A DNA stretch of 64,000 bases from Bradyrhizobium sp. CCBAU 051011 (GTDB taxonomy: Bacteria; Pseudomonadota; Alphaproteobacteria; Rhizobiales; Xanthobacteraceae), in the NCBI RefSeq assembly GCF_009930815.1, contig NZ_CP022222.1, forward strand, positions 972,501 through 1,036,500, given 5' to 3'. The notes under the pieces were generated by a model, which did no database searches, had not been told where the DNA came from, and saw nothing but the letters and a program-made list of their open reading frames with translations. Both the position numbers and the translations under genes were made by a program. Numbering within the stretch: position 1 is the first letter of the stretch; the number at the start of each line of letters is the position of its first letter. This document shows positions 12,555 to 22,603 of this stretch, in pieces.

Positions 12555-13708
12555 GGCAGCCCCCTTACTCTACACAGGGTGACCAGTGTTGATCTGGCGA
12601 AACCGAAAAGCAACGTCTTTCCTCTCACGCCTTAGTGACATGCAATATGCAGTTTGTGCCGCGGCCACCAGCCGAGCCGGCTGGAAGCGCCGATCACGCT
12701 GACCAGGCGGAGGACGGGCGCGGCAGCTCGGCCCAATGTCGACTATGACGACGTACCGGCTTCGGTGCAGGAGCTACTGGAGATGGCAAAGCGCTGAAGC
12801 CTGGACGAGACTTGCGCTCGATCAATGTGGAACTCCGCACCTCGCCCATCATTGCTGCTCGTAATGAGTGAGCATTGGCTGATGAGTAGGCCATTCATTT
12901 TCAAATGTCCGATAACCAATCAGCACGTCCAAGGCTGGTTGAGGATGAGGATGCGCAAGTTACTGAGTTCGAAGGAATGGCCTGCCCAGCGTGTACGCGG
13001 CTACACTTCGTCAATCGTAAGACCGGCGAGCTGCTGGGAGCCCGAAGCAAATAAGGACCAAGGATGCCGCTTAAGCTGATCCTCATTCCCGATTGCTCTC
13101 GCTGATCTCGGACTCGGCCTGAAGCCAAAACTCCAAGTCGCGGTCTGCAGAGCGTCCGTTCTGTCCCTAAATTTCCCGAGCACAGTACGCCTCTCCGACC
13201 TGGAGCCGAGATTTACCTGTCAGGTTTGCCGCCATGGAGCCGATTATCCGGCCGTCTTTGAGCATCGACGCATGAGGACCGGTTAGCCCCGGGTATCGCT
13301 GTCTGCCGATCTTCGTGACGCGGAGGGTCAGGGCTTCGGAGGCGGTCCTGCCTCGAACGCCATTAGATTGATTGTCTCTGGTGTGGACCGCGTCAGCCTC
13401 GCCCGGCACCCGCCTTCGTACGAAGGGCCCCAGCGGGGGCGACGCTGAGGCCCTTGCGGGCTGAGGTGTCGCACTTCGGCAAGCGCGACAGCGCCTCAAC
13501 CCACTTCGCTCGCTCGCGTTCCTAACCTCCGCGCCGCTCCTTGAGCCCCATGCACGATGCGCCGGTTTCCAGCTGTTCCTGGCCTGGAGCGATGCAATTC
13601 TTAGGAACGAGTTGAGGACTGACGGCATAGAATTGGGCGGCGTCTCCCGTCGACGCCACGGCTCCAGCTCTAATCCACCGCCTCAACTTCCAAGAGCTGA
13701 GCCACCTA
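12555..13708. other. long intergenic stretch, no gene seen
   Basis: About 1.15 kb without a supportable gene. All frames are short, Arg/Ser/Pro-rich and lack ribosome sites. I see no rRNA, tRNA or IS ends. It may hold further decayed genes. Confidence 0.5.
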
Positions 13709-13720
13709 GTGGAGTTGCGT

Positions 13721-14029
13721 ATGCGTCACTCGCAATCAATGGTGCCGTCAGAAGGCGGCGGGGATACGTATTTGGTGCTGGAGGACTTGGGCCGCTTCGG
13801 CCGCGTCTGGCGCGAGACCGCTGAAGCGGACGCCAACCACGAGATGCTGATCCGCGAACTGTTGGACGATCAATACAGCCGTCCGAGGCGTATCGTCGCA
13901 TTCAATACCGCTGAGGGGTGGTCTCGCGACGTGACGGTCGATATAGCCGACGAGCTACGCCGACGGTTTGCCGAGTGCGATGACGTGCCAGTTTCCGTCG
14001 AGGAGTTCTTGGAGTTGGCGAGACGCTGA
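13721..14029 (+). CDS. conserved hypothetical protein, about 102 aa
   Basis: MRHSQSMVPSEGGGDTYLVL, then EDLGRFGRVWRETAEADANH and VAFNTAEGWSRDVTVDIADE. I know this as a conserved Bradyrhizobium protein without assigned function. Start at the ATG 13721, with a GTG four codons upstream (13709) as an alternative. The frame is intact and codon use is typical of the genome. Low-complexity is absent and no membrane segment is seen, so it is probably cytoplasmic. Confidence 0.75.
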   Translation: MRHSQSMVPSEGGGDTYLVLEDLGRFGRVWRETAEADANHEMLIRELLDDQYSRPRRIVAFNTAEGWSRDVTVDIADELRRRFAECDDVPVSVEEFLELARR

Positions 14030-14144
14030 GCCCTCAAGTTCCGAAACGGATGTGAGCGCCGATCTGAGAGCGTGAGCGGCCCGACACACGATAGAGACGA
14101 CATACGCTGGCCAAACCTGGCCCCGCCGGACTGGCCTGTTCTGG

Positions 14145-14348
14145 CTACGGATTTTTGGCAACGTTTGGGCTAAAGCTCTTGGCCTCGCTTGTGTCGCGAG
14201 CAAGCGAACGATACCGATCGATCTGCCCGGCGACTCGCTTCCAGCTATTGGCGAGGTCACGCAAAACCCGAGCCTCAGTTTCGCTTGCCGCCGATTTCAT
14301 CAGGCGCAGACATTCTTCGGCTTGTTCCAGGCAGTACTGTGCGCGCAT
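14145..14348 (-). CDS. conserved hypothetical protein, 67 aa
   Basis: MRAQYCLEQAEECLRLMKSA, then a helix with LRDLANSWKRVAGQIDRY. An AGGAAG ribosome site lies just upstream of the ATG at 14348. The SW-x-x-x-A signature resembles the 11782-11958 gene, so both probably belong to one widespread family of short helical proteins. Function unknown. The 14349-14585 gap holds nothing clear. Confidence 0.65.
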   Translation of the reverse strand: MRAQYCLEQAEECLRLMKSAASETEARVLRDLANSWKRVAGQIDRYRSLARDTSEAKSFSPNVAKNP

Positions 14349-14585
14349 TGCTTCCTATCCACACTAGCCAACGCAAACAAGGTGATTTGGTTGCCACGCA
14401 AACAGGGCTTGCTTGCAGGTTTTTCCCACCAATGCTCCTTGGTGCAGCACATGCGCAGTGTGCCGAGTGCAATTCCACCGCTTTTTCCTTCCCTTCTTTG
14501 CGGATCTTAACAAAGGATAATGACGGTCGGCAATTTTCTCGATTAACTGAGCTTTTCGTGGGGGCGACTACCCACGGACTAGTCG

Positions 14586-14847
14586 ATGAACTATTTCGAT
14601 GAAGTCAGTACCAGCTATCGCCAGTCGATTGAGATCGCCTCGAACTACCTTGTAAGAAAGGGTTACCCCCGCGCCCGCCGCTCGAGACCAAGCGCGATTG
14701 CACGTCATCTCTCTCCTGAACGCTGGAGAACGTCGGCCACTTGTGGTCGCAATTAAGGCGATTTCCGAGATCGAATACCGAGCCTCCCTTCTGGGGCCTG
14801 TAGAGAACTTATCGAGCACCTTAGTCAGTCTTGCTGCTCGGACGTGA
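14586..14847 (+). pseudogene. frameshifted conserved hypothetical gene
   Basis: The ATG at 14586 opens MNYFDEVSTSYRQSIEIASN and YLVRKGYPRA. Near 14670-14690 the sensible sequence jumps frame to ARDQARLHVISLLNAGERRP and LVVAIKAISEIEYRASLLGP, ending at 14847. Joined they give about 86 aa of a conserved type. A small indel in the GC-rich CCGCGCCCGCCGC stretch explains the break. Function unknown. Confidence 0.55.
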
Positions 14848-14991
14848 AGGGCCACCCCGCTCCAAGTTTCTCGCAGCGCCTCGATGACGTCGGCAAAGGA
14901 GCCTCAGGCAAATTGACTTTGGCCGAGATAGCAACCAAATGGGGTTGATGTATGTTCATGGTTCGCTGGGCGGCTCTTAGAGGAGCGTTCT

Positions 14992-15408
14992 ATGTGCGAT
15001 TACAGCTTACACGCGGTCGCCAGCCGTCCCGCGCAGGTCGCGGAAACGCTGGTTTCTTCCAAATTTCAAGCCACGACGACTCGAGGCTTTGCTAGTCCGA
15101 ACGATCCGCAGGTCGCTGTCTGCCTTCGTCCCGGGACGGAGATCGCATTCGAGACGAACGTACAAAAAAGCGGCCTGTTGTTCCGCAAAGATATTGGCGA
15201 TCGGCTGGCTCGCTTTCGGCAGATAGATCTCGATCAACCGATGCATCATCACGACGCGCTGGAGTTTTCCAACGGCACAATCGTTTTGGTGACCGATCTC
15301 ATTCCAGGACAAAAAGCTACAGTGCTTCAACTACCCGCCAACCCCCTCGAGCAAAACGTTAGCAAGCCTCAGTCTGCCGCCCGACACAGCTTCGCTCAGC
15401 ACACCTAA
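14992..15408 (+). CDS. conserved hypothetical protein, 138 aa
   Basis: MCDYSLHAVASRPAQVAETL is a hallmark start of a protein family I recognise from Bradyrhizobium. It contains PNDPQVAVCLRPGTEIAF in the middle and a DLIPGQKATVLQLP end, suggesting a small beta-rich fold. Ribosome site AGGAGCG lies at 14981-14987. Frame intact. Function unknown. Confidence 0.8.
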   Translation: MCDYSLHAVASRPAQVAETLVSSKFQATTTRGFASPNDPQVAVCLRPGTEIAFETNVQKSGLLFRKDIGDRLARFRQIDLDQPMHHHDALEFSNGTIVLVTDLIPGQKATVLQLPANPLEQNVSKPQSAARHSFAQHT

Positions 15409-15461
15409 GGCTTACGTTCCGAGTGACCTCGCCCGCCAACTTTCGCGGGCGGGGCACTAGT

Positions 15462-15638
15462 GATGGTTTTTCTCTGCTCGGGTTGCGGAGCAGCTTACAA
15501 GGCTGCCGTTCAGAAGCTCACGGAGTCAAGGCAGCTAGGGTATTTTGTGTTCAGAGTGTAAAATCCTGGTCCTTTCTTGGCACGACGTTTACGACTACTC
15601 CGCTTTGACTCCGATGTTTGCAAAAAAGGCGGGCGCCA
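15462..15638 (+). pseudogene. frameshifted small zinc-ribbon protein
   Basis: The first frame reads MVFLCSGCGAAYKAAVQKLT with one Cys-x2-Cys pair, then stops. From about 15545 another frame supplies the second pair, ILCSECKILVLSWHDVYDYS, and continues to FAKKAGAN. The two Cys-x2-Cys knuckles, the tryptophan and the spacing fit a small zinc ribbon broken by one base. Function unknown; possibly nucleic-acid related. Confidence 0.5.
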
Positions 15639-15654
15639 ACCTAAGCGGCAGGGG

Positions 15655-16556
15655 CGCGGAGTTTTTGTGGCGTATCAGCGCAAGGAGGCGGCGATCGGCG
15701 TGAAGGCGCCCTACCTCGGGTTTGTTAGCCAGCGCTGGCGACCTCGATCGATAAAGTGCCGTCCGGCGATCGCTGGATCCACGAGATCAAGTTCGACGGC
15801 TATCGCGTTCAGCTTCATATCCATAACGACGCCACCAAGGTCCTTACCCGCTGCGGCAATGACTGGACCAGACGCTTCAAAAAAGTTGCCGACGATGCCT
15901 AATGCGGGCAGCGCCATTACCGATGGCGAGGGTGGTGGTGCCCGCCGCCGACGGCACCACTGATTTCTCCGTGCTGCAGAACGAATTGCGCGGCAAGATC
16001 GCGTTCGATCTGTTCTACCTCAACGGCCAGGATCTGCGAAAACTTCCGCTGATCGAACGCAAGGGGCATCTGTAAGAGACTAATGAGAAAACCGCGATCC
16101 AGTTCAGCGAAAGCTTCGAGGTCGACCAAGGAGATGTTCGCCCACGCCTGCAAGGTCAGGCTGGATGACGTCGTCTCAAAGGTCCACGACAGCCGCTATC
16201 TTTCAGGGCGCGGCCGCGACTGGGTCAAGAAAACCTGCGCCCAGCGCGAGACGCTGACCGTCGCTGCCTTTGCGCTCGACGGCAACGATTGAGACGGCAT
16301 CTATGTCGGCCGGCGCAAGGGCGATGACCTGGCCTATGCTGGCAAGGTCGTCCACGGCTTCGACAAGAAATCATCCGCCGAGCTGCGCAAGCGCCTAGCG
16401 CCCCTGATCTGTAAAACCCATCCCTGCACCAAGCGGATCGCGCACAAGGGGATCTGGGTGGAGCCGGAATTAATGGCCGAGATTGAGTACCGCGCTAAGT
16501 CTGCCGAGGGAAAGGTTCGCCACCCATTCTTCAAGGGTCTGCGGGAGGACCTGTAG
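15655..16556 (+). pseudogene. ligD: remnant of ATP-dependent DNA ligase D
   Basis: The ligase core is recognisable in pieces: VPSGDRWIHEIKFDGYRVQL near 15755-15815 contains the nucleotidyl-transfer motif KFDGYR, followed by KVLTRCGNDWTRRFKKVADD, an in-frame stop, then FSVLQNELRGKIAFDLFYLN. Another stop at 16075 is followed by FAHACKVRLDDVVSKVHDSR, GRDWVKKTCAQRE, a TGA at 16290, and the OB-fold end IWVEPELMAEIEYRAKSAEG to GLREDL at 16556. At least one frameshift (about 15728) and several stops make it non-functional. LigD seals double-strand breaks with Ku; no ku gene is in the window, and the polymerase domain is missing. Confidence 0.85.
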
Positions 16557-16564
16557 AGAAAGGG

Positions 16565-16584
16565 GGCCGCCAACTGAGGCGGCC
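16565..16584 (+). terminator. terminator-like hairpin behind ligD remnant
   Basis: GGCCGCC and GGCGGCC pair around AACTGA, followed by TCTT. A nearly identical hairpin occurs at 38274-38303. Confidence 0.5.
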
Positions 16585-16828
16585 TCTTCCAAGCACGACT
16601 TCCGCTTTGCTCTTCTTATCAACGGACATCGTTAGCTTGGCGCGGCGCATCCGATAAAGTGCCAAACTCGGAAGCCTCGCTGCCTGCACGGCACGTCCGT
16701 TGTAACTCCAGAGCCGAAAGTCGTAAACCGGCTTCGAACACGCTCGACGGCAGACTGATGGAACTCGGTGAGGCGACGACGCGGCGCCCCTGTCTTAACG
16801 TTGGCCACTTAGCGCTGGTAGAAGAGCT

Positions 16829-17926
16829 TCACGCGCTATTCGGGGAAATTGCCAGATTTTCGAGGGGGGCCGTCAGGCGGCAAATGAGCCCGGTTGATCC
16901 ATACGATACTTCCACGGAGCCTCCGAAATCGTCTTGTAGCACTCGAGAAATGAGGCGCGAACCAAAGCCTACAGCGGCGGGTTCCGTCGCAGGCGGGCCA
17001 CCAAGCTCCCGCCAGACGAAAACAAATTTTGGCTCACCCTCCTGATCTTCGGATGTCCATGTAATCGAGACGTGGCCGCCCGCCACAGTCAAAGCGCCAT
17101 ACTTCAAAGCGTTGGTCGCAAGCTCGTGGATTGCCAAGGACAGAGCGAGGGCCTGTCGAGATTTGACGATAAGTGGAGGACCCGAGACCGCAAACCAATC
17201 TTCATCAGTCCTATAAGGGATTAGGGCGGTGCTGATCACATCTTGAAGGGGCGCTGCAGCCCAATTTGCTGCGGTAAGTAAGTCGTGCGCTCGACCGAAC
17301 GCTGCAAGCCGTCCTTGATACTTTTCAAGATCGGCTTTGCTCGACGTGTTGCGAAATGTCTGAGTGGCCACGGCACTAAGTACTGTGAGAGTGTTCTTGA
17401 CACGATGCTTGAGCTCCTCATTGATGAGGTTCAGCGCTTCCCTTGCCATGTGCTCGGACGTGACATCTCTGCAGACGACAAGCACGCCGCCCACTTTGCC
17501 TTCGAAATCGATTGGACCAAAGCTATACGTCCACCAGACATCCTCGCGACGACCGTGACGCGTTACCGGTACCAGTTGGTCCTCATGCCAGGTGGCTCCT
17601 TTACCTGCCATGACGTACTCGATCTGGGGACCAATGGTGTCCCATATCTCATCCCAACAATCGCGGCCCCGTGCACCCAAAGCACTTGGATGCCTTTCGG
17701 GCCCCATCGTCTCACGGTATGCATCGTTATAGAACTGGATGAGCTCCGGTCCCCACCAGATGAACATCGGGTGACGCGAGGTGAGAACGAGCCGCACCGT
17801 AACTCGAAGGCTTTGCGGCCAAGTTTCTGGAGAACCGAGCGACGTTTTTGACCAGTCAAATCCCCTCGTCAAAGCGCCCATCTCGCCGCCGCCCGCCAAG
17901 AAGTCGCTGACTATTTTCCGGTCCAT
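16829..17926 (-). CDS. HWE-family sensor histidine kinase with PAS domain
   Basis: 365 aa soluble kinase. The N-terminal 160 residues form a PAS-type sensor (FDWSKTSLGSPETWPQSLRV is a frequent start in this group), then VCRDVTSEHMAREAL. The kinase core has the phosphoacceptor in ELKHRVKNTL (His174), the N-box HELATNALKYGAL and the W-x-E of FVWRELGG that names the HWE family. It should autophosphorylate on His and pass phosphate to a response regulator, but no intact regulator is adjacent. No transmembrane segment, so it senses something in the cytoplasm. Frame intact. Confidence 0.9.
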   Translation of the reverse strand: MDRKIVSDFLAGGGEMGALTRGFDWSKTSLGSPETWPQSLRVTVRLVLTSRHPMFIWWGPELIQFYNDAYRETMGPERHPSALGARGRDCWDEIWDTIGPQIEYVMAGKGATWHEDQLVPVTRHGRREDVWWTYSFGPIDFEGKVGGVLVVCRDVTSEHMAREALNLINEELKHRVKNTLTVLSAVATQTFRNTSSKADLEKYQGRLAAFGRAHDLLTAANWAAAPLQDVISTALIPYRTDEDWFAVSGPPLIVKSRQALALSLAIHELATNALKYGALTVAGGHVSITWTSEDQEGEPKFVFVWRELGGPPATEPAAVGFGSRLISRVLQDDFGGSVEVSYGSTGLICRLTAPLENLAISPNSA

Positions 17927-18340
17927 ACGCGCGCAACCTCACTCAGACGCTCGTCGCCAAGCCTACAGCCCGAACTCCGCGAATTGCAATGTCCCTTCGG
18001 GTTTGACCAGACCACGGCGACTTTTGGTCGACTCCGGTGAATGTCTCAAAGGTGCCAGGACCCGACATGCTGCTGCTCGCTTCGTCACAGTGGATTGCGG
18101 GGCCTGCCAGCTTCCGGCCCAGCGTTCCTGTCAGGGCGGAGTGCATCTATTTGGACTTTGGAACCGAACCCGCTTTCTCACGACCACCGGCGCGCTGCCG
18201 GGACACCCTCCATTCGGCGAGAAGTTGGCTTGAACTACAAGTTCGACTGGGGCGGGCCGATCGCCAGAAGATATTGATCGCACGAAGGCCTCGACTTAAG
18301 GGAACGGCTGCCCGCTTCTGCATCTTTATGAGCTCAAGGC
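17927..18340. other. intergenic with a partial dispersed repeat
   Basis: About 410 bases without a gene. GAATGTCTCAAAGGTGCCA at 18038-18056 matches the core of the dispersed repeat described at 28418. The rest is unremarkable. Confidence 0.5.
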
Positions 18341-19987
18341 CTACACTTGCTCGTTCCTCGGGTTATTACTGCCCGCCTTTACTGGACGAGCACAAGCAGA
18401 GGACTCCGTGGCCCTCACCGGATGCCTACCGTCCAACTCGGCAATGCGGCGGTCAATCTCACCGATCACGCGCTTCGAGAACGGCCCGAGGTGCAGGTAC
18501 AGCGCCATCAGCATCACGATGTAACGCAGCGCGCCTGGATTGGTCTTAGCGATCTCGACGAAGGTCTTCCAGAACGGCTCGCGAACCTCCGGTAGGATCC
18601 GCATGACCTTGTGTACGCTGTCGAGGCCGCCAAGTCTCTTGCGCATGTCGCCGTCTGGCAGGTCGCGGCGACGGTCGGAGCGGTCAAGCATGACGGCGAG
18701 CCGTGACAGCCGTCCCGCGTATGCCGTCGGGCAGAAAACGTGATCGAGCACTGCCTTGTAATCCACAAGGATGTCACGAAGCGGACGCTTGGTGTCGAAA
18801 TTGCATCCGAGCGTGCATTGGTCGCCCGCCTGCTCTACCTTCATGAGGTCATGGCCGTTGTGCAGGCGGCCTTCCTTGGCTAGCCGCCGCGTCAGCTGTG
18901 TACCAGGCAGCGCATAGAGTAGTCCAACCATGCAGACTGGAATGTTCGTCTCCTCGATGAAGTCGATCATCGCCTGTCCCATCGAAACTTTCTCGGTATC
19001 GAACCCGACGATGAAGCCCGCGGTGATGAACATGCCGTAGCCGTAAATCTTATGGACGCACTCCGCGATGTTGCGCCTGGTGTTCTGCTTCTTCTTCATC
19101 TGCACGAGCGCCTCTGGATCCGGGCTCTCGATGCCGACGAAAATCGCGAAGAAATTTGTGTCCTTCATCGCCTGCAACAGATCATCGTCGTCCGCGATAT
19201 TGATCGAGGCTTCGGTCGAGAACTCGAACGGATAGTCGCGCTCTTCCAGCCAGGCTTTGAGCTGCGGCAGCAGCGTGCGAAGGTTTTTCTTGTTGCCGAT
19301 GAAATTGTCATCGACGAAATCGACATGCCCGCGATAACCGTGATCGTAGAGCGCTTGCAGCTCGGCGAGAATCTGATCGTTGGTCTTGGTGCGCGGCACG
19401 CGACCATACAGCTCGATAATATCGCAGAACTCGCAGGTGAATGGGCAGCCACGCGAATATTGCACGCCGATGAAGAGATAGTGATCGAACTTAATCAGAT
19501 CGTAGCGGGGCATCGGGCTTAGGGTGACGTCGATCTTGAATTTCTCGGCGATGAACACGCCCTTGCGCTCGCCTCTTTCCCAGGCGGCGATGAAGTGCTG
19601 CATGACTTGCTCGGCTTCGCCGATCACCTGGAAGTCCGCGTCCGCGTAAAGATGCGGGCTGGAGGACACGTCAGGTCCACCGACGCATACCGGCTTGCCG
19701 TGCAGGTGGGCGAGATCGATCAGGTAGATGAAATCAGGCTGCTGGTTGAGCATGCCGCCGATCATCACGAGATCGGCCCAGTCGAGGTCCGCGTCCGTCA
19801 AAGGTTCAGTGTTACGGTTGACGAGACGGATGTCCCAATGCTTCGGCAGCATGGCGGCGACCGTGATCAGGCCGAGTGGCGCGGCCGGATACTTCGCGCC
19901 GACCAGTTCGCAGGCTTCCGTATAGTTCCAGAACGAGTTCGGAATGAACTTCGGATAGACCATTAGGACACGGCAGAGAATCGTCAT
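18341..19987 (-). CDS. B12-binding radical SAM protein (DUF4070 type)
   Basis: 548 aa from the ATG at 19987, which has GGGAGG just upstream; the in-frame Met at 20065 is less likely. The N-terminal 150 residues form a B12-binding-like fold (RVLMVYPKFIPNSFWNYTEA, CVGGPDVSSSPH). The radical SAM cluster motif is RGCPFTCEFCDI (Cys181, Cys185, Cys188), followed by HVDFVDDNFIGNKKNLRTLL and a C-terminal DUF4070-like region. Such enzymes often methylate or rearrange unactivated carbons of lipids. It resembles hopanoid methylase HpnP in architecture, but the N-terminus is unlike what I recall of HpnP. It is the last gene of a three-gene operon with cfa and lpxD, so a lipid substrate is likely. Confidence 0.85.
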   Translation of the reverse strand: MTILCRVLMVYPKFIPNSFWNYTEACELVGAKYPAAPLGLITVAAMLPKHWDIRLVNRNTEPLTDADLDWADLVMIGGMLNQQPDFIYLIDLAHLHGKPVCVGGPDVSSSPHLYADADFQVIGEAEQVMQHFIAAWERGERKGVFIAEKFKIDVTLSPMPRYDLIKFDHYLFIGVQYSRGCPFTCEFCDIIELYGRVPRTKTNDQILAELQALYDHGYRGHVDFVDDNFIGNKKNLRTLLPQLKAWLEERDYPFEFSTEASINIADDDDLLQAMKDTNFFAIFVGIESPDPEALVQMKKKQNTRRNIAECVHKIYGYGMFITAGFIVGFDTEKVSMGQAMIDFIEETNIPVCMVGLLYALPGTQLTRRLAKEGRLHNGHDLMKVEQAGDQCTLGCNFDTKRPLRDILVDYKAVLDHVFCPTAYAGRLSRLAVMLDRSDRRRDLPDGDMRKRLGGLDSVHKVMRILPEVREPFWKTFVEIAKTNPGALRYIVMLMALYLHLGPFSKRVIGEIDRRIAELDGRHPVRATESSACARPVKAGSNNPRNEQV

Positions 19988-20143
19988 GTGCCTCCCCGTA
20001 GTTTGGGGGAGGGTGTCACGCAGTTTGTCGGGACTCAAGGGGTCGATTCTTCCGAAAAGTTCCATTGCCGGAAGTGATCGGCGACCTATTCGATCACCTC
20101 GACGCGTGTCAGCAAGGTCGGTGGACTGTCGAGTCGGCGTCCT

Positions 20144-21421
20144 TTAGCCGGCCGTCTGCGCGCGCGCCCAGGCTGCCCGCTCGAAGTCGATCATGAAATC
20201 GCGCGTGATCGGCACCGCATCACGTTTGGTCGACAGCAGAATTTGAAACACCATGTGAGAGCCATGCAGGAATTCGAGTTCGACGGCGGCAAGATAGAAT
20301 TCCCACATCCGGCAGAACCGCTCGTCGTAGATCGCAGCAGCCCGGGCTCTATTTTTGGCGAAGCGCTCGCGCCAGTGTTTCACCGTGTAATAATAATGCA
20401 ATCGCAGCACTTCCATGTCGTTGCACCACAGACCGCAGCGCTCCGTGGCAGCGAAGGTCTCGGATAGCGCCGGCACATAGGCGCCAGGAAAGATGTATTT
20501 GCGGATGAAGGGGCCGGTGGTGCCGGGCTGCGACATCCGGCCGATGCAATGGATGAAAGCATAGCCGTCAGGCGCCAGGAGCTCGCGGATTTTCAGGAAA
20601 TATTCATCAAAATGACCGATGCCGACATGCTCCATCATGCCGACCGAAACCACTCGGTCAAACTGGCCGGTGAGTTGGCGATAGTCTAACTCGCGAAACG
20701 AGACGCGATTGGAGACGCCGGCGGCCTCGGCATGATCTCGTGCGGCCCTGATCTGTTCGGGCGAAACATTAACCGCGGTGACATGGGCGCCTGTTTCGCG
20801 CGCCAGATGAATGGCGAAGCCGCCCCAGCCGGAGCCAATCTCGGCGACCGTCATGCCGGACTTTAATTGCAGCTTGCTGGTGGCGTGAATCAGCTTGTTG
20901 CGCTGCGCCTGTTCGAGCGTTTCATGCTCGGGGTCTCGAAAATAAGCGCAGGAATATTGCATCTGATCGTCGAGGAACAGGCGGTAAAGCTCGGTCGAGA
21001 TATCGTAGTGGTGGCGCGCATGGGCGGCGGCAAGCCCGATCGGATTGGCCTGATGCCAGCGGCGCAGGCCGCGCCACACCCGCCGCATCAACTTTTGTGA
21101 GCCGTACGAATAAAGCCCGGCGCGGTTGACGGAGAACAGCAGCAGAAAATCGTGGATTGCGGCACCGTCCTCCAGCGTCAGACTGCCGTCCATATAGGCT
21201 TCGGCGGCGTATAGCTCCGGATTGATGAACAGCTTGGCGTAGAGCCTGCGATCGTGGAGGTGGATGGCGACGTCGGGCCCGGGCCGGCGTTCGCCGAAGA
21301 CATGGACCTTCCCCTCGGCATCGCGGACTCGCAGGGTGCCCTGGCGGATGAAGCGTCGAAGCAGATTGGACAACAAGCGCACGTTGCCGTCCTCCGTGGT
21401 CACTGCAAGTCTCTTTAGCAA
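20144..21421 (-). CDS. cfa: cyclopropane-fatty-acyl-phospholipid synthase family protein
   Basis: 425 aa. SAM-dependent methyltransferase that would add a methylene bridge across the double bond of acyl chains in membrane lipids. An N-terminal lipid-binding part (about 1-130) is followed by the Rossmann core with VAEIGSGWGGFAIHLA, then MMEHVGIGHFDEYF and HCIGRMSQPGTTGPFI, all characteristic. The start is unsettled: a TTG at 21421, or a GTG seven codons in. It lies between lpxD (84 bases upstream) and the radical SAM gene (about 150 bases downstream), all on the minus strand. Confidence 0.92.
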   Translation of the reverse strand: MLKRLAVTTEDGNVRLLSNLLRRFIRQGTLRVRDAEGKVHVFGERRPGPDVAIHLHDRRLYAKLFINPELYAAEAYMDGSLTLEDGAAIHDFLLLFSVNRAGLYSYGSQKLMRRVWRGLRRWHQANPIGLAAAHARHHYDISTELYRLFLDDQMQYSCAYFRDPEHETLEQAQRNKLIHATSKLQLKSGMTVAEIGSGWGGFAIHLARETGAHVTAVNVSPEQIRAARDHAEAAGVSNRVSFRELDYRQLTGQFDRVVSVGMMEHVGIGHFDEYFLKIRELLAPDGYAFIHCIGRMSQPGTTGPFIRKYIFPGAYVPALSETFAATERCGLWCNDMEVLRLHYYYTVKHWRERFAKNRARAAAIYDERFCRMWEFYLAAVELEFLHGSHMVFQILLSTKRDAVPITRDFMIDFERAAWARAQTAG

Positions 21422-21504
21422 TGTATCCGAAGGAGGTCACGGGCGCCAACAACGGAAGTCGCAACCGGATATTCTCATGTGCCGCTCTTGCAGTACAAGC
21501 CGTG

Positions 21505-22530
21505 TTATCCTTCTCCTTTTACCATCCTCTTGAGCATGGCAATTTGTCGGAAGAAGTCTCTTTTTGGCTGAGCCGGGCTGCCAAGCACTTTCGCGCCTGC
21601 ATCCACATCCGAAATGACGCCCGCCTGCGCCCCGATCTCCGCGCCTTGACCGATCCGAAGATGTCCGGCCATAGCCGCCTGCCCCCCGACGCGAACGAAA
21701 TCCTCAAGCACGGTTGAACCCGAAATGCCGACCTGTGCGACGATGACACAACACCGGCCGAGGATAACATTGTGGCCGATCTGGACGAGGTTATCGAGAC
21801 GGGAGCCGGCGCCGATCACCGTGTCTCGCGATGATCCTCGATCAATCGTGCTATTCGCACCCACTTCGACGTCGTCTTCAAGGATGACTCGCCCAAGCTG
21901 AGGAATAGATAGAAATCCATCTGTGGTAGAGGCGAATCCAAACCCTTCCTGTCCGATCCGGGCGCCGGGGTAGACGTAAACGCGTGCTCCCAGAAGCGCA
22001 TGGCTTAGACTCGCATGTGCGCCAATCCGGCAGTCCCGACCGACAATCACGCCGCTGCCGATAACCGCGCAGGGACCGATCCGACAGCTTGTTCCTATCT
22101 CTGCTCCGGCCTCAATCACGGACAGCGGCCCGACCTCCGCAGACGGATCGACGCGCGCCCCCTCTGCGACAATTGCGGACGGATGGATGCCGGGAGAAAC
22201 TGGAGGCACGGGATAGAAGAGTGCAGCAACACGCGCCCATGCCGCGTAGGGTTCGGTGGTCCGGATCGCCACTGTCCCAGCAGGCACTCGCGCTGCCATA
22301 TCAGGATGCACAATCACAGCACCGGCCGATGTCTGATCGAGTGCCGACGCATAACGTCGATTATCCAGAAAACTCACTTCATTCGAGCCAGCCGTTTGCA
22401 AGGGGGCCACACCTTCGAGAAGCAGTTCGAGTTCATCCGCAACCCCGCGTGCCGTACTCGCAACAACTGCAAGCGAATGTGGCCCACTTCGGCGAAAGAA
22501 CCTTGCGCTGCCCAAAGTTGCTTCAACCAT
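21505..22530 (-). CDS. lpxD: UDP-3-O-acylglucosamine N-acyltransferase (accessory LpxD)
   Basis: 341 aa, normal for LpxD. Transfers a 3-hydroxyacyl chain from ACP to the 2-amino group in lipid A synthesis. N-terminal uridine-binding part (to about 105), then left-handed beta helix built of hexapeptides (IGPCAVIGSGVIVGRDCRIG), the catalytic histidine in LVQIGHNVILG (His253) and the ARIGQEGFGF loop. It is not next to bamA, fabZ or lpxA as the housekeeping copy usually is, so it is probably a second copy with different acyl preference. A perfect TTGAT-N4-ATCAA box is 74 bases upstream of the start. Confidence 0.92.
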   Translation of the reverse strand: MVEATLGSARFFRRSGPHSLAVVASTARGVADELELLLEGVAPLQTAGSNEVSFLDNRRYASALDQTSAGAVIVHPDMAARVPAGTVAIRTTEPYAAWARVAALFYPVPPVSPGIHPSAIVAEGARVDPSAEVGPLSVIEAGAEIGTSCRIGPCAVIGSGVIVGRDCRIGAHASLSHALLGARVYVYPGARIGQEGFGFASTTDGFLSIPQLGRVILEDDVEVGANSTIDRGSSRDTVIGAGSRLDNLVQIGHNVILGRCCVIVAQVGISGSTVLEDFVRVGGQAAMAGHLRIGQGAEIGAQAGVISDVDAGAKVLGSPAQPKRDFFRQIAMLKRMVKGEG

Positions 22531-22603
22531 TGGCGTTCCCAGCTAGCGAACCGGTTCAGCTAGCGTTACCTTTTTTGACTGGCGCCACAGAACTATCGGC
22601 GCT

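Noticed and set aside
18341..19987. Calling the radical SAM gene hpnP
   Set aside because: Architecture is similar, but the N-terminal sequence differs from what I recall for HpnP and no hopanoid genes are in the window.
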